Below, one piece after another: positions 1 to 12,249 of a stretch of 64,000 nt of DNA. Position 1 is the stretch's first letter. Every line of letters starts with the position of its first letter. The notes beneath the pieces are model-generated. The model was not told where the DNA came from and ran no database searches. It was given only the letters and a program-made list of their open reading frames with translations. Origin of the DNA: Pycnopodia helianthoides (taxonomy: Eukaryota > Echinodermata > Asteroidea > Forcipulatida > Asteriidae); the NCBI GenBank assembly GCA_032158295.1, contig CM063262.1, positions 8,899,394 to 8,963,393 on the forward strand, given 5' to 3'. The position numbers and the translations under genes are program-made.

Positions 1-63
1 GTAAATCCTTGCTGTTGCTTCAGTGTAGATATCTTCCAGTAACTTTACATATTCTTCACTGAT

Positions 64-510
64 TTACATTTTACTCAGAGCTTGAAACAGATATTTGTGT
101 TCCACAGAGTCGAATGCCTTCTCGTAATCAATAAATCCAACGCATAAGTCCAGTTGATATTCGTTGACTTTTTCAATGAGTTGGTTTCGCGAGTGTAAAT
201 GATCTGTTGTTGAGAAGCCTTTTCTGAACCCAGCCTGTTCTCTTGGTTGATGTTCATCTAAAATTGTCGCAATCCTTTTTTGTATGATTTTTGTGAGAAT
301 TTTGTAGAGATGAGATAAAAGACTGATGGGTCTGTAATTCTTTATGTCAGTTTTGTCGCCTTTTTTGTGAAGAAGAATGACCTTCGCTTCTTTCGCTTCA
401 TGATTATAGAGGGTGGTTAATTGAGATATCACCTCGTGACCGCCCTCCCTCAGTATGTCGCTTGTTATTTCATCTACCCCTGGTGCCTTATTTTTTTTCA
501 TTGAATGCAT
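64..510 (-). mobile_element. LINE reverse transcriptase fragment
   Basis: A 148-codon open stretch that reads as the fingers and early palm part of a non-LTR retrotransposon reverse transcriptase. Landmarks in order are NKAPGVDEI, then KKGDKTDIKNYRPISLLS, then EQAGFRKGFSTTDH, then the motif A region GFIDYEKAFDSVEH that carries the first catalytic aspartate. The reading stops right after motif A, so the YADD box, thumb and endonuclease are missing. It is a dead fragment. The KKGD...NYRPISLL wording is common in RTE-type elements, but the clade is not certain. It has no relation to its neighbours. Confidence 0.85.
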
Positions 511-524
511 CAGCTGTTGTTAAA

Positions 525-2050
525 CTAAAGTCAAGGACATTGTATTAACGGCAGTGTTTTCCCCTATTTTCGTACGACTTAAGCGACGGACTAAGCCAAG
601 TCACAGGTATGTTGTTCCCTGTATATGGTTGATCACACAAAATGAATACTGACTTTGAATAGTTTGTCAGCTCTTCGACTGTTGCCATAGCTGTGCGTAT
701 AGCATGAAACGGTATACAAATTTAGCTTTCAACTGCAAGTTACCTTCAGCTACCTCACCATCATGGAAGGTTACACAAAGATACATTATTAAATCTGTGT
801 TTACATTTACAGTGTTGGGAAGTATTTTGAGTTTTGAGTTTCCATTCAATGATTGCATTGAGGTTGTGTGTTTTGCGTGTTAATCAACCAATCACTTTTT
901 TTCCTCATCAGTGCATAAACATATCCACATATCAATTAAAGGTAGGGTAATACTTTGGTATTTGTAACTATTATTATTATTAAATGTTCATGGTAATGAA
1001 ACCTGTAAACAAGGGTGCTTGCTAGACCTATGTGAACCAGAAACACCGGGTTAACCCCCTACTCTACGATAAGTGTTCCGGGTTCTTTTACGTGCACGGG
1101 ACCTACGGCTTAATGTCCCATCCATCCAAAGGACAAAGCAATTATGGTAAAGTATCTTGCTTAAGGACACAAGTAACAACACGACCGTCAAAGTTTGGTA
1201 ATGACCCCTAAAATAAATTTTAGGCCACTTTTGTTGTTATTCTACCCTCTATTTTGTTCAAAGGACAAATCTGAGAAGTCCCTATAGCCAACGATCTTTT
1301 GCATGACATACTCTTACCGTGTGCCACACTCGATGTTTGTATCACCAAAGGCACAATCCACTTATCTACCATAATTATAGTAGTTGGAACTTGAAACGCA
1401 CTTTGAATAAAAAAGGTGAGTATTTTTCGAACTAAACGTCGGATGCACAATTACGATTGATCAGTCTAGAACAAATTTAATAAATCTATCTAAAGCGAGG
1501 AGGACAATAGTGACAATAAATTTAAAGCAATATGCAGAAAATGCAGTGTTTTTTAACCGGATAAATCAAACTTCTGGATAGGAGTTGTGTCATTTTATTG
1601 GAACTTATGTAAAGGTGCATGGTTGCAGTCTGTTACGTGATATCGGATAAAACTAACAATACGTCATTCCATAATGTAGTCAGTAAATATCTGTAAGATT
1701 TTATCACGTCTAGTTTATTTCATATAAGCCATACAATTGAACATTTAAAATGACCTTGAAACCCCTCCCTTCCAACTGCAAAGCCGTATGATTTAACGCT
1801 TAGAACATGAGGTCAGTAGAAATTGCCCTAGAAATCTTGTAGGAGAATATCTTCAAAATTTTTTTCAGTTCTATTAAGCCACACGATGTAAGACCTTCAA
1901 AAGGCAAAAAGGAAAGTAATAAAATAGGTTATCCGAGATAGTGTCTGTGGAGAAAAATTATAATTTCAACCGAAACATGTCTCGCTGGATATGACAACAA
2001 GATAAACACACTGCCAACGATTTTGCTTACATTTACATGTACAAATTTCA
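525..2050 (+). repeat. Long dispersed repeat, copy 1
   Basis: This stretch matches 34490-36540 in the same order and orientation, starting at 'aaagtcaaggacat' and running through 'cgacttaagcgacgga', 'tatatggttgatcacac', 'gtgcttgctag' and 'ccgaaacatgtctcgctg'. The copies differ by scattered substitutions and small gaps. The other copy also holds an extra 444-bp MITE, for which this copy is the empty site near 1553-1562. No coding potential is visible. It may be part of a larger transposon or an old segmental duplication. Confidence 0.8.
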
Positions 2051-2260
2051 TTCTATATATTAAACATGACTTCTACTGACCAATGGGGTATTGTCTTCCG
2101 CGCGCATTATAGGAATGACCTGATAGCTTCAACACAGATCCGTGAAGGCGTTGATTCAGTTAGTACACGCGTACAAACACACAGAGCAGGCGCACACCTA
2201 GTGCAGTGCTGTATCTACACACGTGCACACACACGCGGCGCAAAGAATAATCATAGTTTT

Positions 2261-2562
2261 TAGGTGTTCGGCTAACAGCCGAAAACCCATTTAGGTGTTC
2301 GTGCAATACAAGCCCGAACACCTATTGTTATTGTTCGAGTTTTTATTTTTTTTAGGTGTTCGTGCAAAACAAGCACGAACACCTCTTGTTTTTGTTCTAT
2401 TTTTTAGGTGTTCGTGCAATACAAGCACGAACACCACTTGTTTTTGTTCTGTTTTTTTGTTTTAGGTGTTCGTGCAATACAAGCACGAACACCTCTTGTT
2501 TTTGTTCTGTTTTTTAGGTGTTCGTGCAATACAAGCACGAACACCTCTTGTTTTTGTTCTGT
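2261..2562 (+). repeat. Tandem hairpin units (AGGTGTTCG...CGAACACCT)
   Basis: Six short inverted repeats lie in tandem about 50-60 bp apart. The first has arms ending in ttcggc/gccgaa. The other five read AGGTGTTCGTGC, an AAxACAA loop, then GCAC or GCCC followed by GAACACCT. A 'ttgtttttgttct' linker separates them. The block leads directly into a CTT microsatellite. The same word reappears inverted as CACGAACACC near 3945, 8983 and 11776, so the hairpins may mark one terminus of a larger repetitive element. A related cluster is at 46876-47000. Confidence 0.85.
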
Positions 2563-3075
2563 TTTCTTCTTCTTCTCCTTCTCTTCTTCTTCTTCTCTTC
2601 TTCTTCTTCTTCTTCTTCTTCTTCTTCTTCTTCTTCTTCTTCTTCTTCTTCTTCTTCTTCTTCTTCTTCTTCTTCTTCTTCTCTTCTTCTTCTTCTTCTT
2701 CTTCTTCTTCTTCTTCTTCTTCTTCTTCTTCTTCTTCTTCTTCTTCTTCTTCTTCTTCTTCTTCTTCTTCTTCTTCTTCTTCTTCTTCTTCTTCTTCTTC
2801 TTCTTCTTCTTCTTCTTCTTCTTCTTCTTCTTCTTCTTTTCTTCTTCTTCTTCTTCTTCTTCTTCTTCTTTCTTCTTCTTCTTCTTCTTCTTCTTCTTCT
2901 TCTTCTTCTTCTTCTTCTTCTTCTTCTTCTTCTTCTTCTTCTTCTTCTTCTTCTCTTCTTCTTCTTCTTCTTCTTCTTCTTCTTCTTCTTCTTCTTCTTC
3001 TTCTCTTCTTCTTCTTCTTCTTCTTCTTCTTCTTCTCTTTCTTCTTCTTCTTCTTTATCTTCTTCTTCTTCTTCC
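2563..3075 (+). repeat. (CTT)n microsatellite, about 0.5 kb
   Basis: Almost pure (CTT)n with a few phase slips such as 'tctcttc' and 'ttttcttc'. On one strand or the other it gives long artificial runs of Ser, Leu, Phe, Glu, Arg or Lys in every frame, none of which is a gene. It sits between the hairpin block and a 'cataactcaagatt' sequence, as shorter TTC tracts do near 6498 and 9040. Confidence 0.97.
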
Positions 3076-3475
3076 ACGTCAACTCTTCTCTACAGCATAA
3101 CTCAAGATTAAAACTGTACACGGCCACACGCACGGGTAGTTTTAGTTGACAAGAACTACATGTTCTGTATTGAATAGTTTACATCTACATGTGCGAATAC
3201 AGTTGGTGCCGTTCGCTTTTTTATATTGCACACCCAAGTAATGATAGTCCATGAAATATTTGAAAAATTCATAACTCCTTAACCACACTTTGGATAATTA
3301 CAATTAATGCGTCGTCTGAACGGCCTTGATAAATTAAACACGCGCTACACAAAATATTTACACTTACACTTACACTTACACTTTGTATTTCGTAGTTTTC
3401 CTACTTTTGTGCTTAGTTTTTGTTTTTCATACCGTGTTTGTTCATTGTGTATTGTTTTGGTCGAATAAATAATAA

Positions 3476-3506
<31 letters not shown>

Positions 3507-3982
3507 ATGACCTGCTTGACCTTAACTTCCGGTTCAAACCGGAAGTTGAAATTTAATATTTCAAAAAATCATAACTTCTGAACCACATATTGGATTTCTA
3601 CCATCCATACGTCATCTGAAAGGTCTTAATTAAATTGACACGTTCTATTTAAAATGTGACCAGTCTGACCTTGACTTCTGGTAAAAACCGGAAGTTGAAA
3701 TTTCATGTTTAATAAACTCATAACTTCTGATCCACGTTTTGGATTTTTACAATCTAAACATCATTGGAAACATATGTAACAACTTAAGAAACGATACACA
3801 GAATATGACCTCAATTCACATTGACTTCTGGTTCAAACCGGCAGTTGAAGTTTTTTCTTGAACATATCTAACTCTTGAACCAGAAATTGGATTGATAAGG
3901 TAAAATTTCGTCAACAATTCATTCAGTCACAATTTAATGACATCACTCACGAACACATCGTTTTTGTAGTAAACAAAACTGA
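3076..3982 (+). repeat. CCGGAAG-palindrome satellite, block 1
   Basis: Imperfect units of roughly 150-170 bp. Each contains 'cataact(c/t)ctgaaccaca', 'ggatttttacaatc', 'catcatctgaaaggtc', 'gacacgcgct', 'tgaccttgacttccggt' and the palindrome ACTTCCGGTTYAAACCGGAAGT. An AAT trinucleotide run sits at 3465-3506. The block ends with the inverted terminal word 'cacgaacac' near 3950. It is broken at 3986 by the insertion of a transposon and resumes after 6489. No ORF of interest. Confidence 0.85.
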
Positions 3983-3986
3983 ATCT

Positions 3987-6485
3987 GGGTCATTCCATTT
4001 CAGACCAACGCACTTTTTTACCTCATGTCTTCTGATTTTGATAAAAATTGCTGTGGTTGTAGGTCCTAATGAGCAATGAATGCACACCAATTTTTAGCCC
4101 GATCCGACACCACCTTTTTGGTACAAATATGTCAAAACATGTCAATTTTCATCGAATATATGCAAATTTGGTATTAAAATAATTAGAATTGCATGCTCAA
4201 TTCAATTCTTTTCTCAAAAATTTATTTTGTGAAAAGTAGGTCACCGTGCCCGTTAATATGTCATCATGACCTTTGACCCAATTTTTGTAATAATGTATCA
4301 CTCCGAAAATCAACGAAATTAAAATGACTTGATAGAGCATGTCTTCCTCTATCAGAATCCACTAAGAAATATTTGGGCTCTTTAAAATTTACAACTTTAT
4401 GACTATTTTCGTACAGTTGGTAGGTTATAAATTAGTCAATTTATAGATTTTACATTAGAAATCCATTGACACAACTTACTGTTCTGTTTCAATTGTTACT
4501 AAAATTAATCTGGTTAGGGAATTTCTCATGATGTGGTCTAACCAGAATCATACTTTAAATTATCAGCTGTGGAGTACCCAGGATTTGGCGGGGGTGGTGG
4601 GGGGCTCATTGTTTTCCTTCAGTCTTTTTTAGAAGATTGTTAAAAATAAATGACCAAAAAATCAAACAAACAAAATGACAAGCTGTATTCGTATGCTAAG
4701 GTGAATATTCCATGATTGCAGTTGGATTTTGTGGACAAGAGTGAATTGCAACAGTGCGGAGAATTCCTTAAGAGTCGTTTTTCATCAGCAGTGACTGTTC
4801 AGGGTACGCAACAGGTCCATGCTTTCTACCCGCACCCAGTTCAGCGGACTCACATCCAGGTAAAATTCATTTAAAAGGAACAAAATGCCAAGTCTGTGAG
4901 ATTCATTAAATTTTAAGAAGCGCAGTGAAGAATGCGTAAGGTAACTTTGATTCCAATTTTGAGTATTATCTTCAAGCAAACTTGAATCCTACATGTAGAT
5001 CATGATTAGTCTATCCATAGCAACAACAGTGCGACATTCATATAACAGGCCCGTAGGAAGCTCAAATACATTGGTCAGGCCTATTTGAGAAGCAGTGTTA
5101 GGAGTCAATGCAAGCGCGAAGCCATTACGGCGTGGGGTCCGGGGCCCGCTTATGGGCCCCGGGAAATGTTTAATTCTAGATGCTCTTTGGTACAATATGA
5201 CGTAACTCCTGGTCACTTTTCCCCTCACTTTTTGCGCCAGTTATAAAATTCATTTTTATTGGTTTACTCTCTAATAACAATTCTTAAGTACTCATAGCGC
5301 GAAGCCATTACGGCTTGGAATCCGGGGCCCGCCTAAGGGCCCCGAGAAACTTTTCATTCTAGATGCTCAGTGGTGAAATATGATGTAATTCCTGGCCACT
5401 TTTCCCTCACTTTTTGAGCAAACTATACGATTGATTTTTTATTGGTTTACTCTCTAGATTTCTTAAGTACTCATATTTCCATCTCCAATCGGCTATAGCT
5501 AGCTAAGGTATACAATCGCCAGCGCAGAACGAAAAATGAACTTTTAAGTACTAAATAAGTTTTATTTCCAAGATTTGTTTTTTCGTTTTCTTTTTTTTTC
5601 ACTTGATTCCGGTGAAGAGGATAAAATAAATATATATAAATACCTAAATTATTGGTACGACCATGGCTGTACCAGCCGTTCCTTCCTACGGCCCTGTATA
5701 ATATTGCACAGCTGTATTGTGTGTTTTTATTTCCTGCTGCATGCACACTATGCACGTACATCCTCACCACAAACGCATTCGCTGTCAAGTTTGCTTAAAG
5801 ATAAATTCGCTATTCTACTTGCGCTTGTGGAACACAGAACAATGTAGTGCGTCAGTGGCATATGGGTCACAGCAGCATTGCATTATTTCGTATTCCAAAC
5901 GTGCTCGTGGGAAAACTAAATATCAGTGGCGCACCGGGGGGGGGGGGCGGGGGTCAGGGGGCTTGAGCACACCCCCTCCAAGGCTGTCAATTTGTTTGTT
6001 TGATTTTTTGTCATTTATTTTTACAATCTTCTTAAGAAAAAACGTGAAGAAAAAAATAAGCCCCCCCCCAAAAAAAGAGCCAAATACTGGGTACGCCACT
6101 GCTGATATTTTAGGGTATGATTCTAGTTAGACCACATCAGCCCCCAACTTGAGAAATTCCCCAACCAAGAACAATTTTAGTAACAATTAAAACAGAACAG
6201 TAAGTTGTTTTAGTGGATTTCTAATGTAAAGTCTATAAATTGACTAATTTATAACCTATCAACTGTACAAAAATAGTCATAAAGTTGTACATTTTAAAGA
6301 GCCCAAGTATTTCTTAGTGGATTCTGATGATTTGTTGTGGTTTCTGCCCTGACCACATGGTAGGTCGGATCGGGCTAAAAATTGGTGTGCATTCATTGCT
6401 CATTAGGACCTACAACCACAGCAATTTTTATCAAAATAGGAAGACATGAGGTAAAAAAGTGCGTTGGTCTGACATGGAACGACCC
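3987..6485 (+). mobile_element. Long-inverted-repeat DNA transposon with ATCT target duplication
   Basis: The left end begins GGGTCATTCCATTTCAGACC and the right end is its near reverse complement, ending GACATGGAACGACCC. The ends are flanked by ATCT at 3983-3986 and 6486-6489. The arms are long: 3987-4560 pairs with 6110-6485 through 'gcacaccaatttttagcccgatc', 'actgttctg' and 'tctaaccagaatcata', with a stretch of about 230 bp present only in the left arm. The satellite around it continues across the insertion. The 1.5-kb middle has no recognisable transposase, so this is probably non-autonomous. Confidence 0.82.
5108..5475 (+). repeat. Two-copy direct repeat inside the transposon
   Basis: A unit of about 185 bp starting 'gcgcgaagccattacggc' occurs at 5112 and again at 5298. 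Each copy has a GC-rich hairpin (ggggcccgct...gggccccg), then 'ttctagatgctc', then 'ttattggtttactctctaa', and ends 'cttaagtactcat'. No coding sense is seen. The hairpins are the most GC-rich part of an otherwise AT-rich element. Confidence 0.8.
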
Positions 6486-6489
6486 ATCT

Positions 6490-9016
6490 CTAGTTTTTTT
6501 TCTTCTTCATCTTCTTCTTCCGGAGAACTTTTCTCAGCAACATAACTCAATATTGAAACTGAATTGAACCTTGAAACTCATCAGACAATTGGACAACATA
6601 ATGAAGACGGCACAGTTTTCATGACGTTATGATGACGTCATCAGGTGTCAAATTGCAGGGTTTTTAAAGCTGAAAAATGACCATTTGCTATTCGCTGTAT
6701 CTCATTGAAATTGAAAGCTATGATGTTCATATTTAGGCATCTGATAGTTCAAGACTGGGGAAACATTTGATAAGTTAACAACAAAATCGTATGACCTTAC
6801 TTCTGGTCGTACCGGAAGGTCAAAGTCTGCCTTTGTGTTTTTCCGTGAAAATGTTTCATTTTGGGGCATAACTCAAGATTGAAATTGAATTGAGTATTGA
6901 AACTCATAAGACAATTGAACCTTAATATCAAGACGACACAAACTTGATGATGTTATAATGACGTCATCAAGTTTTGAATGACATTTAATCAAAGTCTAAT
7001 ATTTAAAAAAAATCATAACTCATGAACCACACGTTGAATTTTTACAATCCAAACATCATCGGACAGGTCGTTAAAAGTTTAACAAACCCTACACGCAGGT
7101 TGACCCCATTTGACCTAAACTTCTGGTTCAAATCTGAAGTTGAAAATTTCAACAATTCATATCTCAAAAACTACTGAACATTTTATAGTTTTTTTTGTAT
7201 CATGTTTTAGAATGTTAAGCCTGCTCAAACTTTTGCATTAAAATAAAAATATTTTGACCTTTACACCTGGTCGAAAAAGGCGCCCGTTTAAGTTGACCTG
7301 CATTGACGACACGCGATAGTGAAAGAACACATGTACACATATGCTCTTACAGCTACATGCGCACATGGAATACATCGTCGCTCGTTGTTTCATCGATATT
7401 GCACACCCAAAGATAGTCCGTCTAATATTAACAGTCTTAAAAGACACAAACAATACATCAAATGCAAGCCTGTGCTCTAACTTAGATCTAACTGCAGTTC
7501 CATCAAGGGATTTTGTTCCTTTGTTGACGATATTAACGATTTAAAAACACGCATCATCGGAAAAGCGCGATCGCCATGACTGTGTACATTGCACGTAAGA
7601 CACACTGTAAACTCCATACGGGTCGTACCTACACAGAGAGCCAGTGTCACACGCATGGCGTCGCTTCGTTCATTCATGAATTATTTACATTGTTTATCTA
7701 ACAATTGTGAACAACGGTGAACCTGTATAGTGCCCTCTTGTTTGTGGAGAATTATCGCACTATTAAATACGGAAGCGTTTGGGGATATTAGTAACGGTTT
7801 ATCCTCACTTAAATTCATTGAATGTTCACACCACAATTCATTTCAAGGTCTGTGCGCTATTAAGAAATAAAGCCTTGGCGCAGTTGTTTAATCTATTATT
7901 TTAAAAGTTTATTATTTAAAATTTGTTAACGTGTGAACCATAATTATGTTAAGAGTTATAATTTTGTTGTGCCATCTTGTAACTTGGGGCACATTTAACA
8001 TGTTATTAAAAAAGATTTCACCCTCTTTGACTTCCGGTTCAAACAGAAAATTGAAATACAAAAATCATGGTGATGTTATCAGGTGTCAAATTAATTATTG
8101 CATTAATTCAAAGGTTTTAATATTGACAATACAATCGAAACCCCAGTGTTTGTTTGTTACAAACTCATGTCTAGTATTTGAAAAATTAATAACTCCTAAA
8201 CCACATGTTGGATGTTTACAATCTACACATCATCGGACAGGTCGTTTAAAGTTCAACAAACGCTACACAGATTATGACCCAATTTGACCTTTATTTCCGG
8301 TTCAGACGGGAAGTTGAACATTTTCAAAAATGTATATGTCAAAAACTGTTAATCATTTCAGCATAATCAGGTTGTAGATTTATGACCCTGCTAAAACCTT
8401 TGCACAGAAATGACAACGTTTTTACCTTTACATCTGGTCTAAAACCGGCATTAAAGCGCACGTATTTGTTGTCCATCTTTCATAACGCACGCTTGCGTAA
8501 TAACACATGTACACATACATGTATATTGAACGTGTAGTTCAGTTTTACATCAGCTACTTGTAGGAATACGTTTAGCATCGCTGTTAAATTGTACATCGCC
8601 CATCTAAAAAAAATTCATAGAATATTTCAAAAATGCATAACTCCTGAACCACACATTAGATTTTTACAATCCATACATCATCTGAAAGGTCTTAATTAAA
8701 TTGACACACGCTATTCAAAATGTGACCCGTCTTACCTTGACTTCCGGTAAAAACCGGCAGTTTAAATTTCATGGATATATATTTAAAAAATTGGATGTCT
8801 ACAATCTATTCATCATCTAAAAAGTCTTTATAAACTAATCACGCGCTACATGTGACCCTATTTGACCTTGACCTCCGGTCCAAACCGGAAGTTGATGTTT
8901 AATTTTTGAAAAATTCATAACTCTTGAACCAGGCATTTGATTGATAAGGTTAAATGTCGTTACGTATTCAATCAATCACTCACCACGAACACCTTGTTTT
9001 TGTAGTAAACAAAAAT
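6490..9016 (+). repeat. CCGGAAG-palindrome satellite, block 2
   Basis: Continuation of the satellite after the transposon. It opens with a short TTC tract and 'ccggagaacttttctcagcaacataactcaa', passes through units with 'atgacgtcatcagg' and 'gacttccggttcaaac', and ends at the inverted terminal word 'cacgaacacc' near 8983 followed by 'ttgtttttgtagtaaac'. A middle part (about 7250-7900) contains 'ggtcgaaaaaggcgc...gttgacctgcattgacgac', which recurs near 10340-10400. ORFs in it are chance readings of repeat sequence. Confidence 0.8.
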
Positions 9017-11830
9017 TCAATGTCTATTTTTTTTTCTTTTTCTTCTTCATCTTCTTCTTCCGGAGAACTCTTCTCAGCAACATAACTCAAGATTGAAACT
9101 GAATTGAACCTTGAAACTCATCAGACAATTGAACCACAACATCAAGACGGCACAGTTTTCATGACGTCACGATGACGTTATCAGGTGTCAAATTACAAGG
9201 TTTTAAAGCTGAAAAATGACCATTTTGTTAATTGCTGTATCTCAATGAATTACAAAGCTATGATGTTCATAATTAGGCATCAGATAGATCAAGACAGGGG
9301 CAACATTTCAGAAGTTAACCACAAAATCGTATGACCTTCACTTCCGGTTCGTTACCCTGGGTCGAAGCTTGACTTCGGGTTTTTTTCCTTCAAAATCTGT
9401 TTTTAGCCTTTTTTACAGCATAACTCAAGATTGAGAGTGAATTGAACATTGAAACTTGTCAGACAATTGAACCTCGGTATCAAGACGACACAGACTTGAT
9501 GATGTCATGATGACGTCATCAGGTATTGAATTACACAATCTACCAATCATCGGACAGGTCGTAAAAAGTTTAACAATCGCTACACAAACTTTGACCCCAT
9601 TTGACCTTGACTTCCGGTTCAAACCGGAAGTTGAAAAATTCAAAAATTCATGTTTCAAAAACTACGTAATATTTTAACATGAATTTTGCATCAAATTATT
9701 AATGAATTCCTCTGCCGAAACTTTTGCACAGATATTATGGCATTTTAATCTTTACAAATGGTCAAAACAGGGCGACAAAGCGCCCGTGTCTGTTGACTTT
9801 CATTGTATGACAACGCGTGTAATGTATGCCCACACAATCATTCGCCGACACTGTTCACGGCCACGCTAAAGTTCACGGCGGGAAACAATTTTTCTCAACA
9901 GCGCCCTCTTTCGTTGTTATATAATAAACAGCGCTGATAAATTAATAAAATCGTTTTCGGGCTTATCTACGGAATAACTCAAGATTGAAATTGAATTGAA
10001 TATTGAAACTCATAAGACAATTGAACCTCAATATCAAGACGACACAAACTTGATGACGTCATCAGGTTTTGAATAACATTAAATCAAAGTTTATTATTCA
10101 TAACTCATGAACCACATGTTGGATTTTTACAATTTACACATCATCGGACAGGTCGTTGAAAGTTTAACAAAAGCTACACAAACTTTGACCTCATTTGACC
10201 TTGACTTCCGGTTAAAATCGAAAGTTGAAAATTTAAACAATTAATATCTAAAAAACTACTGATCTTTTTAGAGTTTTTGTATCAGGTTGTAGAACGTTAA
10301 TCCTGCTCAAACTTTTGCACTGAAATAACAATATTTTGACCTTTACATCTGGTCGAAAAAGGCGCACGTTTAAGTTGACCCGCATTGACGACGCGCGATG
10401 GTGAAAGAACACATGTAAACATACGCTGTACCTGTACAGCCACACATACATCTCACGTAACAGTTGACCGTCAATAAGACGGTCAATTAGGGTCAACCTC
10501 CTCTACAGGTGCACTGCACGTGCAGTTTCTTTGACGTTCTATTTTAAATGCATGTGTGATTATTTTGCACGTAAATGTATTTGTACTGTGGGAACCGTGC
10601 TGGAATACATTCCTCATCCATCGGTGTTAGAACTCATATTGCACTCCAGCGGATAATCCATCTAATATTGGAAAAATTCTTAACTCCTGAACCACACATT
10701 AGATTTTTACAATCCATACATCATCTGAAAGGTCTTAATTAAATTGACACGCGCTATTCAAAATGTGACCCGTATGACCTTGACTTCCGGTAGAAACCGG
10801 AAGTTGAAACTTAGTGTTTTAAAAATTCATAACTTTGAACCACACATTGGATTTGAACAATCTAAACATCAATGGGAACATATGGGAACAACTCAAGAAA
10901 AGATACACAGAATATGACCCCATTTGACCTTGACTTCCGGCTCAAACCGGAAGTTGAAATTTAATATTTGAAAAATTAATAATTCCTTATCCACACTTGG
11001 ATTGTTATCGTCTTTACGTTATCGGAATTGTCTTAATAAACTTAACACGCGCTTTGCAAATTGTGAACCCATTTGACCTTGACTTCCGGTTCGAACGGGA
11101 AAATGAAAGTTAGAATTTTAAAAATCATAACTCCTGAAGCACACATTGGATTTTTACAATCCACGCATCATCTGAAAGGTCTTAATTAAATTGACACAAG
11201 TGTGACCTTATTTGACATTGCCTTCCGGTTCAAAACGGAAGTTGAAACTTTATATTTGAAAAAATCATAAGTTCTGAACCACATATTAGATGTTTACAAT
11301 CCATCCATCATCTAAAAGTAATTCATAAACTAATCACGCGCTACACAAAATGTGACCCTTTTTAAAATTGACTTCCGGTCTAAACCGGAAATTGATGTTT
11401 AAATTTTGAAAAAATTCATAACTCCTGAAAAAGGCATTGGATTTTTACAATCCATATATCATCTTAAAGGTCATAAATAAATTGACTCGCACTATTCAAC
11501 ATGTGACCGGTCTGACCTTGACTTCCGGTAAAAACCGGAAGTTGAAATTAAAATAAAAATTCATAACTTCTGAACCACATATTTGATTTTTACAATCTAA
11601 ACATCGTTGGGATGATATGTAACAACTTAAGAAACGATACACAGAATATGATCTCATTTGACATTGACTTCTGGTTCAAAACGGCAGTTGAAGTTTTATA
11701 ATGAATAAAATATAACCAGAAATTGGATTGATAAGGTAAAATTTTGTCACCAATTCAATCAATCACAACTTGATGACATCACTCACGAACACCTCGTTTT
11801 ATAGTTGACAAAAACTCAATCTTTAGTTTA
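9017..11830 (+). repeat. CCGGAAG-palindrome satellite, block 3
   Basis: It opens with the same TTC tract plus 'ccggagaactcttctcagcaa' as block 2 and holds the most regular run of units. Palindromic ACTTCCGGT...ACCGGAAGT centres lie near 9612, 10210, 10790, 10940, 11085, 11235, 11380 and 11530. It closes with 'cacgaacacctcg' at 11776. The repeated opening and closing sequences suggest that several related elements sit head to tail. Nothing else is seen in it. Confidence 0.82.
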
Positions 11831-11835
11831 TATTT

Positions 11836-12244
11836 TTGTTAATTATAAGACTTTTTTGGTTCAATTTCGCTGAAATTAATTTCCATCCAACCCTGAACAG
11901 TCCTTAACAAAGTGGCCGAACCGATTTTGCCCTAGAGGTCATTTACCGGGTAGGCCAGTTGTCACAAATGTGGGTGGAGCCAAGGCGGCATTCATTTTTA
12001 CTATTTTTTGGGCAAAATCGCGGATTTCGACATGCTTTGGCAAATCAGTTGTGAACCTATATGCAATTGCCAGAATGTTAAAATCTTTGGTGTGTGTGTT
12101 CAGTGAACTTAGATTCATCTGTTCAAACCATTAGAACAAGATTTGTGCCCCCAAACACAGTTATTTACACCAAAACATAAAACGCCTACCGCGTGAGCAC
12201 CCTGGGGGACGCGCGTAAAAATTCTAAGCTGGCTGCTCGCAGGG
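11836..12244 (-). mobile_element. piggyBac-like MITE, end-truncated copy
   Basis: Reverse-orientation copy of the 444-bp element at 35560-36003. Shared words include 'ccatccaaccctgaacagtcc', 'gccaaggcggcattcat', 'ccagaatgttaaaatcttt' and 'gtgcccccaaacaca'. The right end GCTCGCAGGG is followed by TTAA at 12245-12248, the target usually used by piggyBac elements. The other terminus is missing, so this copy is truncated. No ORF of transposase size is present. Confidence 0.72.
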
Positions 12245-12249
12245 TTAAA

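Noticed and set aside
2408..3149. Long ORFs of poly-Ser, Leu, Phe, Glu, Lys and Arg on both strands
   Set aside because: They are the six readings of a (CTT)n microsatellite, with no codon mixture or domain.
5471..6130. ORFs of 90-137 codons inside the long-inverted-repeat transposon
   Set aside because: They cross a poly-G tract and repeat arms, show no transposase motif, and overlap each other in several frames.
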